Source of the DNA: Desulfobacterales bacterium
GTDB taxonomy: Bacteria > Desulfobacterota > Desulfobacteria > Desulfobacterales > Desulfosalsimonadaceae
Length of the DNA stretch: 64,000 nt
Assembly: GCA_018335195.1 (NCBI GenBank)
Contig: JAGXKN010000002.1
Location: forward strand, 117,759 to 181,758
Direction of reading: 5' to 3'
The notes beneath the pieces were generated by a model. It did no database searches. It worked only from the letters and a program-made list of their open reading frames with translations, and was not told the DNA's origin. Shown piece after piece: positions 46,651-54,513 of this stretch; position 1 is the stretch's first letter; the number at the start of each line of letters is the position of its first letter. The translations under genes were made by a program, and so were the position numbers.

Positions 46651-46802
46651 TTTTTGCCTTGATTATAATACAGCCCCCCTTTTCTGCCTTTTAATGACGG
46701 AAAGGGGGTATGGATATTAGTAAGGGTTGAATCGTTGCGAAGCCCGCAGGCGCATTTTTGCGCCCGCTGCGGCCAGAAGCGGGGCAATCAGGGCGGCGTA
46801 GG

Positions 46803-46834
46803 GCCGGCAAACATGCGCGCGCGCATGTACCGGC
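46803..46834. repeat. Perfect 18-bp palindrome ACATGCGCG/CGCGCATGT with extended arms
   Basis: ACATGCGCG-CGCGCATGT (46811-46828) has no loop and is flanked by GCCGG / CCGGC arms. It may form a cruciform. I see no terminator T-run and no regulator next to it. Confidence 0.6.
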
Positions 46835-46967
46835 ACGCGGTGGAAAGCCGGTAAAGGCACGCGGGGTTTCGTAAAAATCCGGAAAACTTGTTTATGCCGA
46901 TCATAGTGGGTATCTTGTAGGTTTTTTGCCGGAATTTGTCAACCAGCGATAAATGTATATTCTATTT

Positions 46968-47014
46968 AAAAATAAAACCCCTCGTGCGCAAGGTTATTCC
47001 ATGCGCACGGGGGG
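46968..47014 (-). terminator. Intrinsic terminator for the selenoprotein gene
   Basis: Arms CCCC-T-CGTGCGCA (46978-46990) and TGCGCACG-GGGG (47002-47013) pair around an 11-nt loop. On the minus strand the stem is followed by TTTTATTTTT. It is about 115 bp beyond the stop codon at 47128. Confidence 0.82.
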
Positions 47015-47127
47015 ATGATTGTTTTTGTATCTTTGCAATCCCGTTGTGAAGCGTTGGTCTCAGCACGGGTAACGATACATCTGCTGCAGGGTAACGTTAC
47101 GCTAACGGTTCAGGGGTAGTTTTGCTT

Positions 47128-48489
47128 TCATACGGCTTGTCCGGCTTTCTGAAGCGCTTGTTCGGCCGCCAGGGTTATCGGCTCTGCGCTGGGCTCCGAG
47201 GAGCAGTCCGGATTGCCGGCACACATGAATGTGGTCAGTTCAGATATCGTCTTTTCACCGACAATCAAGGCATTGATCGCATCAATTTCCTTGGCCGGCG
47301 GGCTGTCATCGCTGATGATCTGCCCACCCAGCAGTTTGTGGGTTGCCTTGTCAAAAACAAGCTTGAGAGTCCAGGGCTTCATCCCGGGTATCATGCCGTG
47401 CTTGCTGCGGGACTGCACCGTGGCACAGATCGTTTTAAAGCCTTCGTTTTGGGCCTGGGTTTCTGTAAAACCGGTGGCAGCAACATGCTTGTCAAAAAGC
47501 TTGACCGCGCTGTTGCCAAGCAAACCCGGAAACGGAATCTCGTAGCCGGCAAGCCGCTTGGCCACCAGGCGGCCCTGAATGACGGCCGGCCCGCGAAGCT
47601 GCGTGGCTACGGGCTTTTTCGTGATAAAATGATAGTTGTCAATGCAATCCCCGGCAGCCAGCACATCCGGGTTGGCGGTTTCAAGAAACTCGTTTACCCG
47701 GATTCCGAACTTGCCCATTTCAAGTCCCATGTTTTGCGTCAGTTCAAGGTTCGGCCGGGTGCCCACATTCATAAATACCATGTCCGCGGCCAGCGTTTCG
47801 CCGGAATCAAGCTGTACACCCGAAATATGGCCTTCCTTGCCCACAAGCCTTTCAACCTTGCGTCCCATGTGCGTCCGGATCCCATTGTCCACCAAGTGTT
47901 CCTGAATTGTCGCGCCCAATTCAGGATCAAGCATCAGGGGCAAGGGCTGATCCATCAACTCAATGACATCGACTTCAAATCCCTTGGATTCCATGTCCTT
48001 TACCAGGGCCGCTACTTCCAGGCTAATAAATCCGGCACCCACAAAAACCAGTTTAACAGGCTGCCGCTGTTCCATGTAATCATGGATTCTTTCGGCATCC
48101 GTAAGAGAGCGCATGGTAAAAACGCCGTCCAGATCAGTCCCTTCAATGGGCGGGACAACCGGCCTTGAACCCATTCCCAGGACAAGCTTGTCATACGGGA
48201 TCTTCCCGCCATCGGCAAGCCGGACCTGTTTTTTTTCCGCATCAACATCTTCGACCCGATTGACAATCATCTCAATGCAGTTTTCCGGAAACATCGTATC
48301 CGGGTTGACAATCGCCTCTCCGGGGGCCAGACCGGCCACCACATGAGGAAGCGCTCACCTGACAATGAAACGGTCCTCGTCACGGATAACAGTCACGTTA
48401 ATGTCGGGCATGAGTTTTTTCGACATCATGGCCGCCGGGCCGCCGACGCCGCCGCAGCCGATGATCACCAGGTGTTCGCCTTTCTGCAT
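47128..48489 (-). CDS. Selenocysteine-containing NADH oxidase / CoA-disulfide-reductase-type flavoprotein
   Basis: The ORF track begins at 48342 and lacks the FAD loop. Reading upstream in the same frame gives an ATG at 48489, six bases after GGAGG, with the missing FAD motif VIIGCGGVGGPAA. The only interruption is a TGA at 48355-48357 (codon 45), in RFIVR-U-ALPHVVAG. That is where this family has its redox-active Cys (RCGLPYVI-type; Cys42/43 in Npx/CoADR). A SECIS-like hairpin with a GGUCU apical loop follows immediately. The full product is 453 residues with NAD domain LVFVGAGFISLEVAAL and FAD motif VLAAGDCID. It should reduce a thiol-disulfide, peroxide, sulfur or oxygen with NAD(P)H; the substrate is unknown. 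Confidence 0.9.
48313..48353 (-). other. Bacterial SECIS element for UGA-selenocysteine insertion
   Basis: The mRNA just downstream of the UGA folds as an upper stem GGUGGCC / GGCCCCC (one mismatch) capped by GGUCU, the same apical loop as in E. coli fdhF. A lower stem CGCUUCCUC / GGAGAGGCG has eight of nine positions paired. The apical loop lies about 21 nt after UGA, within the known bacterial range. It also encodes protein, as bacterial SECIS elements do. Confidence 0.85.
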
Positions 48490-48684
48490 ATTGCACCTCC
48501 TTACATTGGGTTGATTTGGAAAGCTTTTCCAGGCATTCGATTCTCATGTACGGAAGTGTATGCATATGCAAGATGGGTACCAAGCGGCATAAAAAATTCA
48601 TTTCCCGGGACCCGGGGGGATCTGAATTTTTTTCGGGCCGGCAGGCAAAGCGCAAAAGGTCAGAACGGTTTTAGGGGAGGGGGG

Positions 48685-48721
48685 AGTCAACAGCCACGTC
48701 GTGCAGGCGTGGCTGTTGACT
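48685..48721. terminator. Perfect 14-bp hairpin between the DUF4168 gene and the selenoprotein gene
   Basis: AGTCAACAGCCACG (48685-48698) and CGTGGCTGTTGACT (48708-48721) are perfectly complementary with a 9-nt loop. It lies about 55 bp after the DUF4168 stop on the minus strand, so termination is its likeliest role, but a C-rich rather than T-rich run follows there, so this is tentative. Confidence 0.5.
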
Positions 48722-48775
48722 TTGTGAAACGGGTTCAGGTTTTCCCGAACGGGACGCGAAATCCCGGGAGGGTGC

Positions 48776-49198
48776 TTAGTTTGACATCTGGTTGATTTTC
48801 TGGTTGAGTTCCGGGTTGCTCTGTGCAGCCCTGCTGATCTTGTTGTATTTCTGGACGGTTAATCCCTCTTTTTTTATGGATTGAACCATTTGCTTGGAGT
48901 ATTTGTCCTGGAGCTGCCGGGCTTCATCTTGATCCTCCACCTGGCTGAGTTCTTCGGAATATTCCTTCCGGATCTCGTCGACTTCGCCCCTGGCGTTGGC
49001 GAACTGCTTCAGCTCCTTTTTGTTGAAATCCTCGGGCTCGGGCTGGGTGGATTTCTGCTGATACTGCTGTTTTTGCTTGCCCTTGTTCCCGCCTTGATCT
49101 GCGGAATCCTGGGCTGCCAGAGACGGTGCGGCCGCCAGAAAGCACAGGGCGAGCAGGGGGGTGAGAACTTTTCGGATTGTCATGGTTTTTGCTTTCAT
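48776..49198 (-). CDS. Secreted DUF4168-like protein
   Basis: 140 residues. The signal peptide is KVLTPLLALCFLAAAPSLAAQ, followed by a Gln/Lys-rich linker and a helical domain with DEARQLQDKYSKQMVQSIKKEGLTVQKYNKISRAAQSNPELNQKI. That end matches DUF4168 proteins, which are periplasmic and of unknown function. MKAKTM at 49198 follows a GGAGGTAATG-like Shine-Dalgarno. A GTGTCA palindrome lies 35 bp upstream. Confidence 0.82.
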   Translation of the reverse strand: MKAKTMTIRKVLTPLLALCFLAAAPSLAAQDSADQGGNKGKQKQQYQQKSTQPEPEDFNKKELKQFANARGEVDEIRKEYSEELSQVEDQDEARQLQDKYSKQMVQSIKKEGLTVQKYNKISRAAQSNPELNQKINQMSN

Positions 49199-49231
49199 TT
49201 GGCATTACCTCCTTTTAAATTGTTGTTTAAA

Positions 49232-49246
49232 GTGTCAGGATGACAC
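49232..49246. promoter_or_regulatory. Palindrome GTGTCA-GGA-TGACAC upstream of the DUF4168 gene
   Basis: A perfect 6-3-6 inverted repeat in the divergent region between DUF4168 and the two-component pair. Two further GTGTCA half-sites lie at 49377-49382 and 49402-49407, just before the kinase start. It is an operator candidate; no footprinted match is claimed. Confidence 0.45.
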
Positions 49247-49421
49247 AGCTTTACATTTTGCCCTTGAGAATGCATCTATTATGCCAGGCGTTTTCCGGGA
49301 ATTCGTATGTTTATAATTATTTGATTTTAAAATGAATTGATATGAGGCTATTCGTGCTTGAAAGTGCGGAAATGGTGTGTCAAAAAGTTACATGTGTTTT
49401 TGTGTCAAAGGAAGGTGCCTT

Positions 49422-50915
49422 GTGTGGTCTGCCGTATTGAACCGGCTCAGCCTGCGGTCCGTGCTTATTGTCAATGTAATTGTGCCGCTTTTGTTTGCTA
49501 TGGCCCTGGCCACCTGGTTCGGGTTCCGGACAGTGGAGCACGTCGTTGAATCCCGGCTCCAGGAGGACGTAGAGCTCGTGGCAAGGGCAATCCGGCTGCC
49601 GGTGAGCTACAGCCTGGAAAAAAAACGTTTCGGCAGCGTCGGTCAGGCCCTGCAGTCGGTTTTTAGCATCGGAAGGGTTTACGGGGCCTATGTCTATGAT
49701 AAAGAAGGACGGCGCATTGCGGCGGTGGGTGCGGTTGAGCCGGAGCAACAGCAGCAAGGCCTGCAGGATGTGCTGGAAGGCGGCAAGCGCAGGGGGCAGT
49801 ACGAGAAAATCGAGGGGCGCCGGGTTTATTCCTATTTTGTGCCGCTTTTCGACAGCTCGGGAAAGACCAACGGGATGCTCCAGATTACCCGCAAAAAAAG
49901 CGATATCCAGGAAAATATTCACACGCTCAGACTCCGGGTGATCGCAATACTTGTTGCAGCCGGCCTGTTCATGTCCGGGCTTGTCCTGTTTGGTTTTTAC
50001 AGGGCCGCAGGCCGGTATTTTACGGAACTGGCCCAAAGCATGACACGGGTCCGGTCAGGAGAGCGATCCCACCGGGCCCCGCACCATGGGCCCAGGGAAA
50101 TCGCCTCCCTGGCCAGGGTGTTAAACAATATGCTTGACAGTGTGGACCGGTCTGAAAAGGAAGTGGAAGAAAGGCGGCGTTCTGAGCAGGAATTGGAAAA
50201 CAGACTCTGGCAGAGCGAGAAAATGGCGGCCATCGGGCAGTTGGCCGGCGGTGTTGCCCATGAACTGGGCAGCCCCCTGTCGCTGATCGACGGCAAAGCC
50301 CAGCGCGCGCTGCGGGATCCGGATATCAGTGCGACTCACGAAAAGAGCCTCCGGGACATTCGCGGGCAGGTCGGGCGCATGAACGATCTGGTCCGCCAGC
50401 TCCTGGATTTCGGCAAGGGTGCCATGCGGGAAAAACGGTGGGTCCGGGCCGATCGCCTGGCCGGATCCGCGGTGCTGACGATTCAAAAGGAAACCGGCGC
50501 CAGCGTGGAATTTGTCACCCGGGGCCCGGAACCGGGACCCTTTGTTTACGCCGATCCGCTGCGTTTTGAACAGGCGCTGATCAATCTGCTGCGCAATGCC
50601 GCCCAGACCGGAAAAGCCACCCGGGTGGCGATCTGCTGGGAATTGGCGGCCACCCGTGAAGTGATTTTCAAAGTGGAAGACAACGGCCCCGGCATTGCAG
50701 ACGAAGTCAAGCCGAGAATTTTCGAGCCGTTTTTCTCCACCGGCAAAAACGGGCGGAACACCGGCCTGGGGCTTTCCGTGGTACACGGCATCGTCCGGGA
50801 GCATAGCGGATCCATCCGGGTGTTTGATGCTGAACTCGGCGGCGCGGGATTTGAGATCGTGCTCCCGCCGCAGGAAGAAAAACCGAAACAGGAATCAGGA
50901 GCGGAGAATGTCTGA
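49422..50915 (+). CDS. Membrane sensor histidine kinase
   Basis: About 497 residues: one helix near the N-terminus (VLIVNVIVPLLFAMALATWFG), a ~120-residue periplasmic sensor, a second helix (VIAILVAAGLFMSGLVLFGFY), a HAMP-like linker, HisKA with GGVAHELGSPLSLI (phospho-His in AHELGSP) and HATPase_c with NLLRNAAQTG, DNGPGI and NTGLGLSVVHGI. The GTG at 49422, six bases after AAAGGAAGG, is preferred to the ORF-track GTG at 49377. The downstream regulator gene overlaps its end by 8 bp (ATGTCTGA), so the pair is co-translated. Confidence 0.9.
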   Translation: MWSAVLNRLSLRSVLIVNVIVPLLFAMALATWFGFRTVEHVVESRLQEDVELVARAIRLPVSYSLEKKRFGSVGQALQSVFSIGRVYGAYVYDKEGRRIAAVGAVEPEQQQQGLQDVLEGGKRRGQYEKIEGRRVYSYFVPLFDSSGKTNGMLQITRKKSDIQENIHTLRLRVIAILVAAGLFMSGLVLFGFYRAAGRYFTELAQSMTRVRSGERSHRAPHHGPREIASLARVLNNMLDSVDRSEKEVEERRRSEQELENRLWQSEKMAAIGQLAGGVAHELGSPLSLIDGKAQRALRDPDISATHEKSLRDIRGQVGRMNDLVRQLLDFGKGAMREKRWVRADRLAGSAVLTIQKETGASVEFVTRGPEPGPFVYADPLRFEQALINLLRNAAQTGKATRVAICWELAATREVIFKVEDNGPGIADEVKPRIFEPFFSTGKNGRNTGLGLSVVHGIVREHSGSIRVFDAELGGAGFEIVLPPQEEKPKQESGAENV

Positions 50916-52320
50916 ATCTCATCATATCAGGCCATCGGCAGCCCGCCGGGAACGGATTCTGCTGGTTGAAGATGACACGGGACTGGCCAATCTTCTATAC
51001 GAAGAACTTGAAGATGCCGGCTACCAGGTTCGTATCGCATCTTCGGCAGAAGATGCGGAGGATTTGCTTAAAACCTGGGAGCCGGATCTGGTGGTCAGCG
51101 ATCTGAAACTGCCCGGAGAAGACGGCATGACGCTTCTGCAGCGGACCCGGGAGCTTTATGCCCAGCCCGGTTTTTTGATTATCACCGCCTTTGGCAGTAT
51201 TCCTCAGGCCGTGGAGGCGCTGAAATCCGGCGCGGATGATTTTCTTGCAAAGCCCCTGGAACTGGAGCATTTCCGTTTGAGCGTGGAGCGGACCCTGCGA
51301 CACAGGCGACTGCAGAAGGAGGTCCGCCGCTTCAGGGACCTTATGACCGGCGAGGGCTTCTGCGGCATGATCGGGCAGAGCCGGGCCATGCGGGTGATGT
51401 TTGATCAGCTCCGGGAGATCGCCGCGGCCCAGGGACCGGTATTGATCCAGGGGGAAAGCGGTGTGGGCAAGGAGCTGGTGGCAAAGGCGATCCATGATTT
51501 GAGCCCCAGGCACAAAGCCCCCTTTCTTGCGGTCAACTGCGCCGGAATACCGGCTGAACTGCTGGAAAGCGAGTTTTTCGGCCACGAGGAAGGGGCGTTT
51601 ACCGGTGCGGTAAAAAAACGGCAGGGCCTTTTTTATCGCACGCACCAGGGTTCCCTGCTTCTTGATGAGATCGGGGAAATGCCTTACAGGCTTCAGTCCA
51701 AGCTGCTGCGGGTCCTGCAGGACGGTACTTTCCGGCCCGTGGGCGGAAGCAGGGAGCAGCAGGTCGATGTCCGGGTGATCTGCGCCACCAACCAGGCGCT
51801 TCAAAGCAAGATGGGATCCGGGGAGTTCCGTCAGGATCTGTTTTACCGGCTGGAAACTTTCAGTCTCACAGTGCCGCCGCTGCGGGAGCGAAAAGATGAC
51901 ATTCCGCTTCTGGCCGATCACTTCCTGAACCGGTACTGCCTTCAGATGGGCAAGGAAATCGACGGCCTGTCCTCTGAGGCGCTGGAACTGCTGTCGCAGT
52001 ATACGTTTCCCGGAAATGTCAGGGAACTCCAGAACATTATTGAAAGGGCGGTGACGTTCTGCCACGGCACGCACCTGGAGGTGGACTACCTGCCCACCCG
52101 CATCCGGCAGTACGCCGGCGGCTCCATACAAAACCCGGAAACCTCGCCGGACAATATGGTCGGCAGCCTGATCCGGGAATCCGAAATCCTGCCTACGCTC
52201 CAGCAAATCGGAAAACAATATATCGATCACGTGCTGGAAAAAACCGACGGGAACAAAAGGCGGGCCGCAGCCATCCTGGGGGTCAGCAGAAGGACCCTGT
52301 ACCGGCATCTCGAAGCGTGA
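50908..52320 (+). CDS. NtrC-type sigma-54-dependent response regulator
   Basis: 470 residues. The receiver domain has LLVEDD, phospho-Asp in VVSDLKLPGEDG and the conserved Lys in LAKPLEL. The AAA+ domain has GESGVGKE, the sigma-54 motif GAFTGA and LLDEIGEMP. The C-terminal Fis-type helix-turn-helix ends RRAAAILGVSRRTLYRHLEA. The start is MSESHH, overlapping the kinase stop; the longer ORF-track start is inside the kinase. Targets are unknown; the divergent DUF4168 gene and its GTGTCA palindrome are nearby candidates. Confidence 0.94.
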   Translation: MSESHHIRPSAARRERILLVEDDTGLANLLYEELEDAGYQVRIASSAEDAEDLLKTWEPDLVVSDLKLPGEDGMTLLQRTRELYAQPGFLIITAFGSIPQAVEALKSGADDFLAKPLELEHFRLSVERTLRHRRLQKEVRRFRDLMTGEGFCGMIGQSRAMRVMFDQLREIAAAQGPVLIQGESGVGKELVAKAIHDLSPRHKAPFLAVNCAGIPAELLESEFFGHEEGAFTGAVKKRQGLFYRTHQGSLLLDEIGEMPYRLQSKLLRVLQDGTFRPVGGSREQQVDVRVICATNQALQSKMGSGEFRQDLFYRLETFSLTVPPLRERKDDIPLLADHFLNRYCLQMGKEIDGLSSEALELLSQYTFPGNVRELQNIIERAVTFCHGTHLEVDYLPTRIRQYAGGSIQNPETSPDNMVGSLIRESEILPTLQQIGKQYIDHVLEKTDGNKRRAAAILGVSRRTLYRHLEA

Positions 52321-52383
52321 ATTCATGTGCCGGCTTTTGCCAGTATCTAAACACGGTATGCTGCGGTTTTGGATAAAACCGGA

Positions 52384-53520
52384 TTACAGGTCAATCCATA
52401 GCCCCCAGACCCAGTAGGTTTCTTCATATGCTGAAAATTCGCCGATCAGGGACCTGCCGTTTCGATATTCCACTCCCATGCGGAAATCGCGGTGGATACG
52501 GTCCACCGGAACTATTAATCCGGCCTGAACCGTCACGTCCGGTTCCCAGTCAGATTCCTCAAAGGACGTCATATCAACGGCCGCGTAATAGCCCATCTGT
52601 CCGTTGAAAAAAGCGTCCCGGTCCCTGAATTCAAGGCCGGTCTGGAACCGCCACTTGTCCTGCAGTGCCTCATTGCGAAGATCAAATGCCCATCCGGCCT
52701 CTGCATAGCCGCGCAAATGTGAATAAAGCGGCACGCTGATGCCTGCGACATATTCCTGGCGCGTATATTCATCTCTGAGTCTTCCCGTGCGTTCGGCGTA
52801 TTCATCTCCGACATGGCTGGAGTCATGGTTGATGCCCAGTTTTAGGGCCGTACCCGAAGCACCGCGCCAGTTCAGATTAAATCCGTAGAGTCCGTCCCAT
52901 CCAATGTTGTCCAGGGAATGCTCCCGGTCAAACATGCCGAGAAACGTGCCGTGAAGATTGAGCTGAAATCCCCGGTCATAATTTTTTGCCGGTGATATCC
53001 GCAGCAGGCCGAGCCGGCCGCCGATGCGAAAAATATAGCGCTTGTCTCCGGCAGCCGGAATCTCCGAGTCGCTGAAACTCGCCACGTTCAACGCGGTGGT
53101 GGGGTGGAAGGGATCGGCCGGATAAACCGGATAAAGATGGGTGCCGGGAGAAAATGTGCCGTTCCAGTTGTTTCCCATGGAAAAGGTATGGGAAGGTAGA
53201 TCTGCCTTTTTTGCCGGATCCGTATTTACCGTTTCTCCTGATGTGAACTGATCCGGCCCCGCGGCAGCGGATTGCGCACCCGGCAAAACGGAGAAAAGGC
53301 AGATGGCAAACATAAGGATCAAACGCCCCGGGATCCGGGCGAACCCCGCGGATATGGCTTTTTTTAGGCCCGATCGGGTGTGCAAAACAGGCAAACAGGC
53401 AGTAAGGCACATATATACATCAAATCTTTCCGGGAGCTTTTTCGCCGGACGGCTTTGCCCGCATTTTTTACCAGCGGTCTTTAATCTCTGTAATTCCCCT
53501 GCCAAACAAAGCCACGGCAA
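52384..53520 (-). CDS. DUF1207-like outer-membrane or periplasmic protein
   Basis: Up to 378 residues. A hydrophobic signal-like segment (RLILMFAICLFSVLPGAQSAAA) precedes a domain with alternating aromatic beta strands (FQLNLHGTFLGMFDREHSL, YGFNLNWRGASGTALKLG) ending in Trp-Gly-Leu-Trp strands. The pattern suggests a small beta barrel related to DUF1207. The true start is probably internal, at 53412 (MCLTACLP) or later, because the ORF-track start overlaps the upstream gene by 53 bp. No function is known. Confidence 0.7.
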   Translation of the reverse strand: MPWLCLAGELQRLKTAGKKCGQSRPAKKLPERFDVYMCLTACLPVLHTRSGLKKAISAGFARIPGRLILMFAICLFSVLPGAQSAAAGPDQFTSGETVNTDPAKKADLPSHTFSMGNNWNGTFSPGTHLYPVYPADPFHPTTALNVASFSDSEIPAAGDKRYIFRIGGRLGLLRISPAKNYDRGFQLNLHGTFLGMFDREHSLDNIGWDGLYGFNLNWRGASGTALKLGINHDSSHVGDEYAERTGRLRDEYTRQEYVAGISVPLYSHLRGYAEAGWAFDLRNEALQDKWRFQTGLEFRDRDAFFNGQMGYYAAVDMTSFEESDWEPDVTVQAGLIVPVDRIHRDFRMGVEYRNGRSLIGEFSAYEETYWVWGLWIDL

Positions 53521-53746
53521 TAATGAGGATCAGTAAAGTAAGTACGGGAATGGCGATCCACAGCGCCACTTTAAAAATAAAAAGGATTAACGGCGCCACG
53601 ATAAAAGCAAAGAAGCAGATTAATATCAGCGCGCCGCAACCTGTGGAAAAATTTTTAAAGAAATCAGGCAATGACGAATTTCCAAATGTCCCGGGGAAGA
53701 CGCGTTTCCATGCGCAACCCCCGGGGGCGCTTTGTGAATAAATCAT
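53468..53746 (-). CDS. Small membrane protein of unknown function
   Basis: 92 residues. Two adjacent hydrophobic helices (LILICFFAFIVAPLILFIF and VALWIAIPVLTLLILIIAVALF) precede a charged tail. No family is recognised. The end of the gene overlaps the ORF-track start of the downstream gene, but not if that gene starts at 53412. Confidence 0.6.
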   Translation of the reverse strand: MIYSQSAPGGCAWKRVFPGTFGNSSLPDFFKNFSTGCGALILICFFAFIVAPLILFIFKVALWIAIPVLTLLILIIAVALFGRGITEIKDRW

Positions 53747-53966
53747 TAATTTGGTTTAAAAAATAAACCGGACCCGGCCCGGGGTCAAGCATTTCTGCCT
53801 GCCGTGGATCAGTTCCCCGAATCAAAAATTGATTTAAGTCCCTTACCGTGTTAAAAAAAATTTAATTCCGGCTGCCGAAATATCCTGGCGGAGATTTTGC
53901 CGGGCGGATTTGTCCCCGTTTCTTATATATCCTGCACTGAGAGGTCCCCGGGCAGAGGTTCAGGTA

Positions 53967-54419
53967 ATGCACAAGACTTCTAAAAAAGATGCCATCGGGT
54001 TAATGATAAAGCAGGAATCCCTGCTGGCAAAGCTTTACAAGCTGTTTGCAGAACAGTTTCCCGAGCACCGCGAGACCTGGAGCGAGCTGGCCGCGGAAGA
54101 GAAAAAGCATGCAAACTGGCTCAGGCAGCTTGGCGATGCCGTGGAAAAGGGCATTGTCGGATTTGAAGAAGGCAGGTTCAAGGCGCCCGCCTTGAAGATC
54201 TATATCGCGCATCTTGAGCAGATTATTGCCAGGGCCGAGAAAAAGGAACTGACACTCACCTCGGCAGTTTCTTATACGGTGGATTTCGAGCGCTCCCTCA
54301 TTGAGAAAAATGTTTTCACCCATTTTGATTCGGCTTCTGAACAAGCCAGGAGTGTTCTCAACCGCCTCAAGTCGGAAACGGAAGCCCATATCCAAAAGAT
54401 TCAAACCATCGACCCGTAA
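53967..54419 (+). CDS. Ferritin-like (rubrerythrin-fold) four-helix protein
   Basis: About 150 residues, all helical. A di-iron-like pattern is partly visible: an early Glu (KQESLLAKLYKLFAEQFPEH) and EEKKHANWL, with a second EKKxH-type Glu/His not evident at the usual place, so metal binding is uncertain. MHKTSKKD at 53967 is the start behind AGAGG; the ORF-track start adds 19 unlikely residues. Rubrerythrin relatives detoxify peroxide in anaerobes. Confidence 0.72.
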   Translation: MHKTSKKDAIGLMIKQESLLAKLYKLFAEQFPEHRETWSELAAEEKKHANWLRQLGDAVEKGIVGFEEGRFKAPALKIYIAHLEQIIARAEKKELTLTSAVSYTVDFERSLIEKNVFTHFDSASEQARSVLNRLKSETEAHIQKIQTIDP

Positions 54420-54513
54420 ATGCTGTTTTTCCCGGATTCCCGGTGAAAATCCCTTCATTGTATGAGGTGTATGGCGGGAGGGGAGGGGCAAAAAAGAAAA
54501 CAATGGGCTGCAG

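Larger units (their letters stand above)
46651..47127. other. Intergenic region with palindromes and a dispersed-repeat core
   Basis: About 480 bases without a gene. It holds the hairpin GGCGCA-TTTT-TGCGCC near 46750, the 18-bp palindrome at 46811, one copy of GGTTTCGTAAAAA (46865-46877) and the terminator of the selenoprotein gene. The prfC promoter should lie in the first ~80 bases but no clear -35/-10 pair stands out. Confidence 0.55.

Noticed and set aside
47122-48168. 348-aa plus-strand ORF
   Set aside because: Antisense to the selenoprotein gene, whose FAD and NAD motifs are unmistakable.
50995-52326. 443-aa minus-strand ORF
   Set aside because: Antisense to the NtrC-type regulator.
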